This document shows, piece by piece, positions 1 to 7,702 of a DNA stretch of 17,316 bases; the first letter of the stretch is position 1; each line of letters opens with the position of its first letter. Location: positions 1 through 17,316 of the forward strand of contig JACCYS010000314.1 of NCBI GenBank assembly GCA_013696365.1. Reading direction: 5' to 3'. Under the pieces are notes generated by a model. It saw only the letters and a program-made list of their open reading frames with translations, had not been told where the DNA came from and did not search any database. The DNA is from Nocardioidaceae bacterium. Its GTDB lineage: Bacteria; Actinomycetota; Actinomycetes; Propionibacteriales; Nocardioidaceae. The translations under genes were made by a program, and so were the position numbers.

Positions 1-12
1 GGGGAGAAACGG

Positions 13-2631
13 TCAGGGTGTCGGTGCCAGTTGCGCGTCCACGCGGACCCCAGCTGGCACCTCGGCTCCATCCGGTCCGTCGGTGGCGTCCGGGGTCAGC
101 AGCAACTCGCCGCTCACCCTGCCCGCGGCCCGCACGTCGGCCAGTGCACGCTCGGCGAGCGCGAGCACCGGGGCGGGGCCACGCACGGTCGCGGTGAGCA
201 CCTCGGTGCGCATCGACACCTTCCCCGCCGACTTCGAGCCGCGCAGGGCACCCAGCAGCGCGCCGGCTGCGGCCAGCACGTCGGGGTCTTGCGGCAGCGT
301 CTGCAGGTCGGCCTCGGCGACCGGCCAGCCCGACCGGTGCACCGAGCCGTCCTGCCACCACGACCAGACCTCCTCGGTGACGTACGGCAGGAACGGCGCC
401 AGCAGCCGCACCTGCACGTGCAGCGCCCGGGCCAGCGCGGCGCGTGCCGACAACGCCGCTGCGTCGCCGCGCGCGCCGTACGCCCGCTCCTTGACCAACT
501 CGACGTAGTCGTCGCAGAACGTCCAGAAGAACCGCTCGGCCACATCCAGCGCGGTGGTGTAGTCGTAGGCGTCGAAGGCCTCGGTGGCGGCGCCGACGAC
601 CTGCCGTAGCCGCCCCAGCATCGCCAGGTCGAGCGGCTCGGTCACGGCCGCATGCAGGTCGGCGCAGGCAGCGTCGCCGATACCGGGCTGAGCCAGCACA
701 AACTTGCTGACGTTGAGCACCTTCATCGCCAGCCGCCGGCCGACCTTCATCTGTGCCTCGTCGAAGGGGGTGTCCAGTCCTGGCCGTGCGGTGGCGGCCC
801 GCCACCGCACCGCGTCCGAGCCGAACTTGGCCAAGATGTCGGTGGGCACCACCGTGTTGCCCCGGGACTTGCTCATCTTCTTGCGGTCCGGATCGACCAC
901 GAAGCCCGAGATCATGCAGTGCGCCCAGGGCACTGTCCCGTTCTCCAGGTGCGCCCGCAGCACCCGGCTGAACAACCAGGTGCGGATGATCTCGTGCGCA
1001 TGCGTATTCAGGTCCATCGGGAAGGTGCGGGCGTACAGGTCCTGGTCGTGCTCCCAGCCGCAGACGATGTGCGGGGACAGCGACGACGTCGCCCAGGTGT
1101 CCATGACGTCCGGGTCGGCTGTGAAGCCACCGGGAATGTCCCGCTGCTCCTCGGTGTAGCCGGCGGGCGCCGCCGAGGTCGGGTCGATCGGCAGATCGGC
1201 CTCGTCGGGCACCAGCACCTCGCCGGTGAGCCGCTCGCCGTGCGCGTCCAGCGGGTACCACACCGGAAAGGCCACCCCGAAGAAGCGCTGCCTGCTGATC
1301 AACCAGTCGCCGTTCAGGCCGTTGACCCAGTTCTCGAAGCGGTGCCGCATGAAGTCCGGGGTCCACTCGATCTGCCGTCCACGGTCGACCAACTGCTCCC
1401 GCAATGCGGTGTCACGCCCGCCGTTGCTGATGTACCACTGCCGGGTCGACACAATCTCGAGCGGCTTGTCGCCGCGCTCGTAGAAGTTGGCCATCCGCTG
1501 CGTGGCAGTGGGCTCACCGACCAGGTCGCCGCTTGCCCGCAGTGCGGCGACCGTCGCCTCACGTGCCGAGAAGACCGTCTTGCCGGCCAGACCCTCGTAG
1601 ATGTGCCTGCCGGTGTCGGTATCGATCCAGGTGGGTGTCTCCGTTAGGACACGGCCGTCGCGCCCGATCACCGTACGGGTCGGCAGCTGCAGCTCACGCC
1701 ACCACTGCACGTCGGTCAAGTCGCCGAACGTGCAGCACATCGCGATGCCCGCGCCCTTGTCCCGCTCGGCGGCGTGGTGGGCCAGCACCGGCAGGTCGAC
1801 ATCGAACAACGGTGAGCGCACGGTCTGCCCGAACAATGGCTGGTAACGCTCGTCATCGGGATGAGCAATCAGCGCCACGCAAGCCGCCAGCAACTCGGGT
1901 CTGGTGGTCTCGACGGCCACCGGTCCCGCTGAGCCGTGAAAATGCACCCGGTGGTAGTGCCCGGGATAGTCGCGTGCCTCCAGCTCGGCCTGCGCGACAG
2001 CGGTCTGGAAGGTGACGTCCCACAGCGTGGGTGCCTGGGCCTGGTAGGCCTCTCCGCGGGCCAGGTTGCGCAGAAACGCCCGCTGGCTCGCAGCACGAGA
2101 GCGGTCCCCGATCGTGGTGTACAGTTGAGTCCAGTCGACCGACAGCCCCAGCGTGCGCCACAGGTCCTCGAACACCGCCACGTCGGTCTCGATCAGCCGC
2201 TCACACAGCTCGATGAAGTTGCGCCGGCTCACCGGCACCTGGCGCTTGGGATCCGGCTTGTCCGGCGGCTCGAATGCCTCGTCGTACGGCAGCGCGACGT
2301 CGACGCGCACCCCGAAATACTGCTGCACCCGGCGCTCGGTCGGCAAGCCGTTGTTGTCCCACCCCATCGGGTAGAACACGTGCTTGCCAGTCATCCGCTG
2401 ATAGCGGGCGATCAGGTCGGTGTGGGTATAGCTGAACACATGCCCCACGTGCAGCGACCCGGAAACCGTCGGCGGTGGGGTGTCGATGCTGAAGACATCG
2501 GCCCGCTCGGCGCTGCGGTCGAAGCGGTACGTGCCCTGCTCTTCCCAGGTCTTCGACCACGCGGCCTCCAGCCCTTCGAGGGCGGGCTTTTCGGGCACGC
2601 GGATCGTGTGGGACGCGGGCGGAATGCTCAT
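13..2631 (-). CDS. valS: Valyl-tRNA synthetase (ValRS)
   Basis: This cytoplasmic class Ia aminoacyl-tRNA synthetase charges tRNA-Val with valine using ATP. The protein is 872 aa, close to the short actinobacterial form. The HIGH signature is seen as HVGH at residues 61-64, followed by the GWDNNGLPTERRVQ stretch. The KMSKS loop lies at residues 585-589. The middle part fits the CP1 editing domain and the C-terminal third fits the anticodon-binding helical domain. The frame stays open upstream to 2859, but the ATG at 2631 is chosen because homology starts at once after it, and the extra 76 residues would overlap the divergent tmsA-like gene and look non-coding. A TACGAT box lies 8 bases upstream, suggesting a leaderless or nearly leaderless mRNA. 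In many actinobacteria valS precedes folC on the same strand; here it is transcribed away from folC. Identity is very secure. Confidence 0.97.
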   Translation of the reverse strand: MSIPPASHTIRVPEKPALEGLEAAWSKTWEEQGTYRFDRSAERADVFSIDTPPPTVSGSLHVGHVFSYTHTDLIARYQRMTGKHVFYPMGWDNNGLPTERRVQQYFGVRVDVALPYDEAFEPPDKPDPKRQVPVSRRNFIELCERLIETDVAVFEDLWRTLGLSVDWTQLYTTIGDRSRAASQRAFLRNLARGEAYQAQAPTLWDVTFQTAVAQAELEARDYPGHYHRVHFHGSAGPVAVETTRPELLAACVALIAHPDDERYQPLFGQTVRSPLFDVDLPVLAHHAAERDKGAGIAMCCTFGDLTDVQWWRELQLPTRTVIGRDGRVLTETPTWIDTDTGRHIYEGLAGKTVFSAREATVAALRASGDLVGEPTATQRMANFYERGDKPLEIVSTRQWYISNGGRDTALREQLVDRGRQIEWTPDFMRHRFENWVNGLNGDWLISRQRFFGVAFPVWYPLDAHGERLTGEVLVPDEADLPIDPTSAAPAGYTEEQRDIPGGFTADPDVMDTWATSSLSPHIVCGWEHDQDLYARTFPMDLNTHAHEIIRTWLFSRVLRAHLENGTVPWAHCMISGFVVDPDRKKMSKSRGNTVVPTDILAKFGSDAVRWRAATARPGLDTPFDEAQMKVGRRLAMKVLNVSKFVLAQPGIGDAACADLHAAVTEPLDLAMLGRLRQVVGAATEAFDAYDYTTALDVAERFFWTFCDDYVELVKERAYGARGDAAALSARAALARALHVQVRLLAPFLPYVTEEVWSWWQDGSVHRSGWPVAEADLQTLPQDPDVLAAAGALLGALRGSKSAGKVSMRTEVLTATVRGPAPVLALAERALADVRAAGRVSGELLLTPDATDGPDGAEVPAGVRVDAQLAPTP

Positions 2632-2639
2632 GGGGCGCC

Positions 2640-2645
2640 ATCGTA
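2640..2645 (-). promoter_or_regulatory. Candidate -10 box for valS
   Basis: On the minus strand this reads TACGAT, matching the actinobacterial TANNNT -10 pattern, and it ends 8 bases before the valS ATG at 2631. No Shine-Dalgarno-like sequence is seen between them, so the transcript may start at or next to the ATG. No good -35 was found at the usual distance. The call rests on position and pattern only. Confidence 0.4.
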
Positions 2646-2653
2646 CGGAGCGG

Positions 2654-2672
2654 CCCACCCGGGGAGGGTGGG
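2654..2672. repeat. Inverted repeat between valS and tmsA-like gene
   Basis: A perfect 7-base inverted repeat, CCCACCC and GGGTGGG, is separated by GGGGA. It lies in the 122-base divergent intergenic region just upstream of the candidate valS -10 box. It could be an operator or a 5' hairpin, but G/C-rich repeats arise easily in this genome, so function is uncertain. No runs of T suggest a terminator. Confidence 0.3.
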
Positions 2673-2741
2673 GTAGGGCTGGGTAGGCGACATGTGGGCG
2701 GCGTGGGAAGAGGATTGTCGGCGGCTGCGTGGAGTAGCCGT

Positions 2742-2747
2742 TAGCGT
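2742..2747 (+). promoter_or_regulatory. Candidate -10 box for tmsA-like gene
   Basis: TAGCGT fits the TANNNT pattern and ends 6 bases before the GTG at 2754, the spacing expected for a leaderless mRNA. The only purine-rich stretch upstream, GGAG at 2731-2734, is too far away (19 bases) to be a useful ribosome binding site. No clear -35 is seen. Confidence 0.4.
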
Positions 2748-2753
2748 GCTGTC

Positions 2754-4148
2754 GTGCTCCAAGCGCCGCCTGACCAGCATGTTGAGGCCGTGCGCCGGCT
2801 GCAGGCGTCCTATCGACAGCTGCCTGCCGAAGCCCCGGTGCGGTTGGCCAAGCCCACATCGAACCTGTTCCGGCCGCGGGGTGGTCCGCCCGACGGCGGT
2901 CTCGATGTGTCGGGGCTCACCGACGTGCTGGCGGTCGACCCGGTCGCCCGAACCGCCGATGTGCAGGGGATGTGCACATACGAGCGATTGGTCTCCGTGA
3001 CCTTGGCGCACGGGCTGATGCCGCTGGTCGTCCCGCAGCTGCGGACGATCACCCTGGGCGGCGCGGTCAGCGGGCTCGGCATCGAGTCCACGTCGTTCCG
3101 CGACGGGCTGCCGCACGAGTCGGTGCTCGAGCTGGACGTGCTCACCGGCGCAGGCGAGGTGGTGACGGCCAGGCCCGACGGCGAGCACGCGGACCTGTTC
3201 GCGGCCTTCCCCAACTCCTACGGCTCGCTCGGCTACGCCACCCGGCTGCGCATCGAGCTGGCGCCGGTGGCGCCGTACGTGCGGCTCACCCACGTCCGGG
3301 CGCGTGACCTCGACCACCTCGGCGAGCTCATCGCGCAAGTGGTCGCCTACCGGGCGTACGCGGGCCGACCGGTGGACTTCGTCGACGGGGTGGCGTTCGC
3401 GCCCGACGAGGTGTACCTGTGCCTGGGCCGCTGGTCGGAGTGGGAGTCGCGGACCAGCGACTACGCCGGCCAGCAGGTGTACTACCGCTCGATCCGGGAG
3501 CGACCCGACGATGCGCTCGGCGTCGAGGACTACCTCTGGCGTTGGGACACCGACTGGTTCTGGTGCTCGGCGGCCTTCGGCGCCCAGCACCCAACGGTGC
3601 GCCGGGTGTGGCCGAGGCGCTGGCGGCGCAGCGACGTCTATCACCGACTGGTGGGCCTCGAGCACCGGTTCGGCGTCGTCGCCCGGGTCGACCGGCGACG
3701 TGGGCGCCCACCCCGCGAACGGGTGGTGCAAGACGTCGAGGTGCCGGTGGAACGGCTGGCCCACTTCCTTCGGTGGTTCGACCAGACGGTCGGCATGCGA
3801 CCGGTGTGGCTGTGCCCGTTGCGGCTGCGTGAGGTGCCAACCGGCAACGGAGCCGGCGCCCGGACGTGGCCGGCGTACCCGCTCGAACCGGGTCGCACCT
3901 ACGTCAATGTGGGCTTCTGGGGCACCGTGCCGATCGCCCCGGGCGCCGCCGACGGTGACGTCAACCGAGCGATCGAGGACCAGATCGCCGCGGTCGGCGG
4001 CCACAAGTCGCTGTACTCCGACGCCTACTACGACCGCGCGGTCTTTGACACCATGTATGGCGGGGCGGTAAGGGCCGAGGTCGCGTCCCGTTACGACCCG
4101 GCAGCCCGATTGATGGGGCTCTACGAGAAGGCGGTGCAACGACGATGA
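2754..4148 (+). CDS. tmsA: FAD-binding oxidoreductase, 10-methylene fatty acyl reductase (TmsA/BfaA-like)
   Basis: This 464-aa flavoprotein resembles the DHCR24-like branch of FAD-binding type-4 (PCMH-fold) oxidoreductases. An N-terminal segment with RLAKPTSNLFRPRG is near residues 30-43. The FAD-binding core spans about residues 50-175 and includes TLGGAVSGLGIESTSFRDG near 100-118 and NSYGSLGY near 154-161. The C-terminal half is a substrate or cap region. Characterised relatives (TmsA, BfaA, mycobacterial Rv0449c) reduce the 10-methylene intermediate made by the partner methyltransferase to a 10-methyl group, giving tuberculostearic-type acids. The next gene is exactly that methyltransferase type and overlaps this one by 4 bases (ATGA), which strongly supports the pairing. 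The GTG at 2754 is chosen because it precedes the conserved N-terminal helix and leaves room for a promoter. The reaction is inferred from family and context. Confidence 0.85.
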   Translation: MLQAPPDQHVEAVRRLQASYRQLPAEAPVRLAKPTSNLFRPRGGPPDGGLDVSGLTDVLAVDPVARTADVQGMCTYERLVSVTLAHGLMPLVVPQLRTITLGGAVSGLGIESTSFRDGLPHESVLELDVLTGAGEVVTARPDGEHADLFAAFPNSYGSLGYATRLRIELAPVAPYVRLTHVRARDLDHLGELIAQVVAYRAYAGRPVDFVDGVAFAPDEVYLCLGRWSEWESRTSDYAGQQVYYRSIRERPDDALGVEDYLWRWDTDWFWCSAAFGAQHPTVRRVWPRRWRRSDVYHRLVGLEHRFGVVARVDRRRGRPPRERVVQDVEVPVERLAHFLRWFDQTVGMRPVWLCPLRLREVPTGNGAGARTWPAYPLEPGRTYVNVGFWGTVPIAPGAADGDVNRAIEDQIAAVGGHKSLYSDAYYDRAVFDTMYGGAVRAEVASRYDPAARLMGLYEKAVQRR

Positions 4149-5431
4149 CGCTGAGTCCCACCACGGTCCGGACACCGATTGCCACGGCCTTCGCTGCCCT
4201 GAGCCCGCGCGGGCTGCCGTTCCGGCTCACCGCTTTCGACGGCAGCGGCGCCGGCCCTACGGATGCCGACATCAGAGTGCACCTGGCGAACGAGCGTGGC
4301 CTTTCCTACGTGGTCACTGCACCCGGTGACCTCGGTATGGCGCGGGCCTATGTTGCCGGCGACCTGGAGGTGCGCGGTGTGCACCCAGGCGACCCGTACC
4401 CGCTCATGCGGGCCGTCTCGGGCAGCTTCGACGCGGTATCGCCCTCACCCGCGGCGCTGCTGCGGCTGGTCAACCAGGTGGGCTGGGGGCATCTCAAGCC
4501 GCCGCCACCGCCGCCGCAGGAGCATCTGCCCCGCTGGCGACGAAGCCTGGAGGGGCTGCGGCACACCCGTGGTCGCGACGCGGTGGCGATCCAGCGTCAT
4601 TACGACGTGTCCAACGAGTTTTGCGAGCGGGTGCTCGGCCCGTCGATGACCTACACCTGTGCGGTGTTTCCCGACGCGGACGCAACGCTCGAACAGGCAC
4701 AGCAGGCGAAGTACGACCTGGTGGCCCGCAAACTCGGCCTGCGTCCGGGCATGCGGTTGCTCGATGTCGGCTGTGGGTGGGGCGGCATGGTCCGGCACGC
4801 GGTGCGCGAGTACGGCGTGCAGGCGATCGGGGCGACGCTGTCGGCACAGCAGGCGAGCTGGGCGCAGCGGGCGATCGAGCGCGAGGGTCTCGGCGGTCGC
4901 GCCGAGGTTCGGCGCTGCGACTACCGCGATGTGGCCGAGACCGGCTTCGACGCGATCAGCTCCATCGGGCTCACCGAGCACATCGGGCTGCGCGCCTACC
5001 CGGCGTACTTCCGGTTCCTGCGGGACCGTCTGCGACCCGGGGGTCGGCTGCTGAACCACTGCATCACCCGGCACGACAACGCGATGACCTCGACCGGTGC
5101 GTTCATCGACCGGTACGTGTTCCCCGACGGTGAGCTGACCGGGTCCGGCCGCATCATCAGCGCCATGCAGGACAACGGCCTCGAGGTGCGGCACGAGGAG
5201 AACTTGCGCGAGCACTATGCCCTGACCCTCGCAAGGTGGTGCGCCAACCTCGTTGAGCACTGGGACGAGTGTGTGGCAGATGCCGGGATAGGCACCGCCC
5301 GTGTCTGGGGCATGTACATGGCCGGGTCGCGGCTCGCGTTCGAGCGCAACAAGATCCAGCTGCACCAGGTGCTGGCGTCCCGCACCGATGCCGTTGGGGT
5401 GTCCGGTTTCGACCTTCGCCCGGACTGGTAG
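4145..5431 (+). CDS. tmsB: SAM-dependent fatty acyl methyltransferase, cyclopropane synthase family (TmsB/BfaB/UfaA1-like)
   Basis: This 428-aa member of the cyclopropane-fatty-acyl-phospholipid synthase family has a variable N-terminal domain of about 140 residues followed by a Rossmann methyltransferase domain. Family motifs are HYDVSNEFC (152-160), TYTCAVF with Cys172, the SAM-binding loop LLDVGCGWGG (205-214), and SSIGLTEHIG (272-281) with Glu278; these correspond to the bicarbonate/active-site positions of E. coli Cfa. Six consecutive prolines at 119-124 link the two domains. With the upstream flavoprotein it would methylate the double bond of oleoyl phospholipid to give 10-methylene, then 10-methyl stearate. 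It starts inside the last codons of tmsA (ATGA overlap), indicating translational coupling. A third gene, tmsC, seen in several known clusters, is absent. A plain cyclopropane synthase is the alternative, made less likely by the partner. Confidence 0.87.
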   Translation: MTLSPTTVRTPIATAFAALSPRGLPFRLTAFDGSGAGPTDADIRVHLANERGLSYVVTAPGDLGMARAYVAGDLEVRGVHPGDPYPLMRAVSGSFDAVSPSPAALLRLVNQVGWGHLKPPPPPPQEHLPRWRRSLEGLRHTRGRDAVAIQRHYDVSNEFCERVLGPSMTYTCAVFPDADATLEQAQQAKYDLVARKLGLRPGMRLLDVGCGWGGMVRHAVREYGVQAIGATLSAQQASWAQRAIEREGLGGRAEVRRCDYRDVAETGFDAISSIGLTEHIGLRAYPAYFRFLRDRLRPGGRLLNHCITRHDNAMTSTGAFIDRYVFPDGELTGSGRIISAMQDNGLEVRHEENLREHYALTLARWCANLVEHWDECVADAGIGTARVWGMYMAGSRLAFERNKIQLHQVLASRTDAVGVSGFDLRPDW

Positions 5432-5488
5432 CGGTTAGGTCGGGTAGGGGATGACGCGACCGCCATCCGCAGCCCGCGGAGTGGGAGG

Positions 5489-5494
5489 GATACT
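5489..5494 (+). promoter_or_regulatory. Candidate -10 box for folC
   Basis: GATACT resembles a strong actinobacterial -10 box and ends 8 bases before the folC ATG at 5503, again compatible with a leaderless or very short leader. A GGGAGGG stretch at 5483-5489 is 13 bases from the ATG, long for a ribosome binding site. If active, folC would not depend on read-through from tmsAB. Confidence 0.35.
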
Positions 5495-5502
5495 CACAGG
5501 CG

Positions 5503-6885
5503 ATGGCCGACTCCAGCGCACCCGCACCGACCCCCGTCCCGCATCCGCTGTATGCCGACGTGGAGCGAGCTCTGCTTTCGCGTTGGCCCGAAACCCGGTT
5601 GGACCCCAGCCTGGAGCGCATCCGCGGTCTGGTTGATCTGCTGGGTGAGCCGCAGCGGGGCTACCCCGTCATCCACCTGACCGGCACCAACGGCAAGTCC
5701 TCGACCAGCCGGATAATTGACGCGCTGCTGCGGGCACTGGGCTTGCGTACCGGCCGCTACACGAGCCCGCACCTGCAGTCGATGACCGAACGGATCAGTC
5801 TCGACGGCGAGCCGTTGAGCGAGGAGCAGTTCGTCGCAGCGTACGGCGACGTTGCCGCCTATCTCGAGGTGGTCGACCGCTCCGGCGCGCACCCGGTGAG
5901 CTTCTTTGAGGCGCTCACCGCGATGGCGTTCGCGGCGTTCGCCGACGCTCCGGTGGACGTCGCGATCGTCGAGGTCGGCATGGGGGGATCGTGGGATGCG
6001 ACCAACGTCGCCGACGCCCAGGTGGCCGTGGTCACGCCGGTCGCTATCGACCACGCCGCGTACCTCGGCGACGACCCGGTCGACATCGCCACCGAGAAGG
6101 CGGGGATCGTCAAGTCAGGCACCATCGGCGTGCTTGCCCAGCAGTCCGCCGACGTCGCCGAGGTGCTGCTGACTCGTGCCGCCGAGGTGGGCGCCAGTGT
6201 TGTTCGTGAGGGGGTCGAGTTCGGCGTGGAGTCGCGGGTCGCCAGTGTCGGCGGCCAGGTGGTCGCCGTGCGCGGGCTGGCTCGCATCTACGACGAGATC
6301 TTCCTACCGCTGCACGGCGAGCATCAGGCACACAACGCGGCGGCAGCAATCGCCGCGGTGGAGGCCTTCATCGGTGGGGGAGCAGAGCTCGACACCGATG
6401 CCGTCCGGGAGGCCTTTGCCACCGTGACCAGCCCCGGGCGGCTCGAGGTTGCCCGTCGCAGCCCCACCTTCGTGCTGGACGGCGCGCACAACCCGCACGG
6501 TGCGAGCGCCAGCGCGGCGGCGATGCAGGAGGCGTTCGCGTTCAGCCCACTGATCGGCGTCGTCGGGGTGATGGCCGACAAGGATGTGGAGCAGATGCTG
6601 GCGGCCTTCGAGCCGGTGATGGCCGAGATCGTCTGCACGCAGGCCTCCACCGCACGGGCGATGCCGGCGGAGGAGATCGGTGAGGCCGCCGAGGGGGTCT
6701 TCGGGCATGACCGAGTGCACGTTGCCGCCCGGCTGGACGATGCCCTGGACGTGGCGGCTGGTCTGGCGGAAGCGGGTGGCTCGTTCGGTGAGTCGATGGG
6801 CAGCGGTGGGGTGCTGGTGACCGGCTCGGTGGTCACCGTCGGCGAGGCCCGCACGTTGCTCGGCATCACCGATGGGGCGCGCTGA
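5503..6885 (+). CDS. folC: Dihydrofolate synthase / folylpolyglutamate synthase
   Basis: This 460-aa Mur-ligase-family enzyme adds L-glutamate to dihydropteroate and further glutamates to reduced folates with ATP, in the cytoplasm. The P-loop TGTNGKSS lies at residues 60-67. RYTSPHL (85-91), EVGMGG (157-162), the EKAGI segment with Lys199 (the lysine carbamylated in relatives) and LDGAHNPHG (325-333) are all intact. The C-terminal domain ends with GVLVTGSVVTVGEAR. Length is normal for the family. The gene overlaps the DUF4233 gene by 14 bases, and the folC-DUF4233-ndk order is conserved in actinobacteria. The ATG at 5503 is preferred because no better in-frame start lies upstream and a -10-like box sits just before it. 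Confidence 0.96.
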   Translation: MADSSAPAPTPVPHPLYADVERALLSRWPETRLDPSLERIRGLVDLLGEPQRGYPVIHLTGTNGKSSTSRIIDALLRALGLRTGRYTSPHLQSMTERISLDGEPLSEEQFVAAYGDVAAYLEVVDRSGAHPVSFFEALTAMAFAAFADAPVDVAIVEVGMGGSWDATNVADAQVAVVTPVAIDHAAYLGDDPVDIATEKAGIVKSGTIGVLAQQSADVAEVLLTRAAEVGASVVREGVEFGVESRVASVGGQVVAVRGLARIYDEIFLPLHGEHQAHNAAAAIAAVEAFIGGGAELDTDAVREAFATVTSPGRLEVARRSPTFVLDGAHNPHGASASAAAMQEAFAFSPLIGVVGVMADKDVEQMLAAFEPVMAEIVCTQASTARAMPAEEIGEAAEGVFGHDRVHVAARLDDALDVAAGLAEAGGSFGESMGSGGVLVTGSVVTVGEARTLLGITDGAR

Positions 6886-7219
6886 CGTGCGTGCGATGGC
6901 GGCGGCGGTGTTGACCTTCGAGGCGATCGTGATCGGGCTGTCGGTGCCCGTCCTCATTCAGGTGGTCGGCATCGATCCCACGACGGCTGTGGCCGCCGGG
7001 TTGGGGCTCGCGCTGCTCGCCGTGATCACAGCCGGGTTGCTGCGCTACCGATGGGCCTATGCACTCGGCTGGGCTGTGCAGGTCGGGGCGCTGGCGCTCG
7101 GGTTCTGGACGTGGGCGATGTTCGTGGTGGGGGTGTTGTTCGGCGGCTTGTGGGCCCTGGCCATCGTGCTCGGCGGCCGGGTCGACGACCTGAAGGCTCA
7201 GCGTGCAGACCCCGCCTGA
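6872..7219 (+). CDS. DUF4233 family small membrane protein
   Basis: This 115-aa hydrophobic protein has about four predicted membrane segments (roughly residues 10-30, 38-57, 62-79 and 83-103) and a short polar C-terminus. Its position between folC and ndk and its opening motif (AAVLTFEAIVIGLSVPV) match the DUF4233 family (Pfam), whose function is unknown. The ATG at 6872 overlaps folC by 14 bases; a GTG at 6887, one base after the folC stop, is an equally reasonable start and would remove five residues. No ribosome binding site is evident, so coupled translation with folC is likely. Family assignment is from context and topology. No biochemical role is proposed. Confidence 0.85.
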   Translation: MGRADVRAMAAAVLTFEAIVIGLSVPVLIQVVGIDPTTAVAAGLGLALLAVITAGLLRYRWAYALGWAVQVGALALGFWTWAMFVVGVLFGGLWALAIVLGGRVDDLKAQRADPA

Positions 7220-7254
7220 GCTGGGTAGGAGTGCCGCAGCGTCCGGCCGCTGGT

Positions 7255-7260
7255 TAGTCT
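7255..7260 (+). promoter_or_regulatory. Candidate -10 box for ndk
   Basis: TAGTCT matches TANNNT and ends 7 bases before the ndk ATG at 7268. The 48-base gap after the DUF4233 gene has no convincing Shine-Dalgarno at the right distance, so a leaderless ndk transcript is plausible. Evidence is pattern and spacing only. Confidence 0.4.
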
Positions 7261-7267
7261 CCGGCTC

Positions 7268-7702
7268 ATGAGTGAGCGGACACTGGTCTTGTTGAAACCG
7301 GACACGGTACGTCGCGGTCTGATGGGCGAGGTGCTCGGCCGCTATGAGGCCAAGGGCCTGTCGGTGGTGGCGATGGACCTGCGCACCATCGACGGCGAGC
7401 TGGCCGACCAGCATTACGCCGAGCACGTCGAGCGCGACTTCTATCCGCCGCTGCGCGCGTTCGTGACCTCCGGGCCGATGGTGGCGATGGTGTTGGAGGG
7501 CGACGAGGCGGTCGAGGTCGTCCGTGCCGTCAATGGCGCCACCGACGGCCGCAAGGCTGCCCCGGGCTCGATCCGGGGTGACCTGTCGATGTCCAACCGC
7601 GAGAACCTCGTGCACGGCTCGGACTCTGCCGAGTCGGCCGGCCGGGAGATCGCGCTGTTCTTCCCGACCTTGGGTGAGCTGGTGCGGACCGCTCGCGAAT
7701 GA
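7268..7702 (+). CDS. ndk: Nucleoside diphosphate kinase
   Basis: This 144-aa cytoplasmic enzyme balances NTP and dNTP pools by moving the gamma-phosphate through a phosphohistidine. The N-terminal TLVLLKPDTVRRG is typical. The catalytic loop NLVHGSDS at 113-120 contains the active histidine, His116, followed by the SAESA segment. APGSIRGDL (98-106) is the conserved nucleotide-site loop. The Kpn-loop region reads NGATDGRKAAPG instead of the common GATNPxxAxPG, a mild departure. The gene ends in an ATGA overlap with the ATP-grasp gene, so the two are probably co-transcribed and translationally coupled. Length is normal and identity is secure. Confidence 0.96.
   Translation: MSERTLVLLKPDTVRRGLMGEVLGRYEAKGLSVVAMDLRTIDGELADQHYAEHVERDFYPPLRAFVTSGPMVAMVLEGDEAVEVVRAVNGATDGRKAAPGSIRGDLSMSNRENLVHGSDSAESAGREIALFFPTLGELVRTARE

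Noticed and set aside
2632..2859. N-terminal extension of ValRS by 76 residues
   Set aside because: It would overlap the divergent tmsA-like gene, shows no similarity to ValRS, and a good -10 box lies just before the shorter start.
2628..4175. 515-codon minus-strand open frame over the tmsA-like gene
   Set aside because: Composition is typical of antisense reading (His, Arg and Val rich), and the plus-strand protein has clear FAD-binding motifs.
5432..5502. Possible terminator between tmsB and folC (GGTCG with CGACC)
   Set aside because: The stem is only 5 bases with a 14-base loop and no T run, so it is not convincing.
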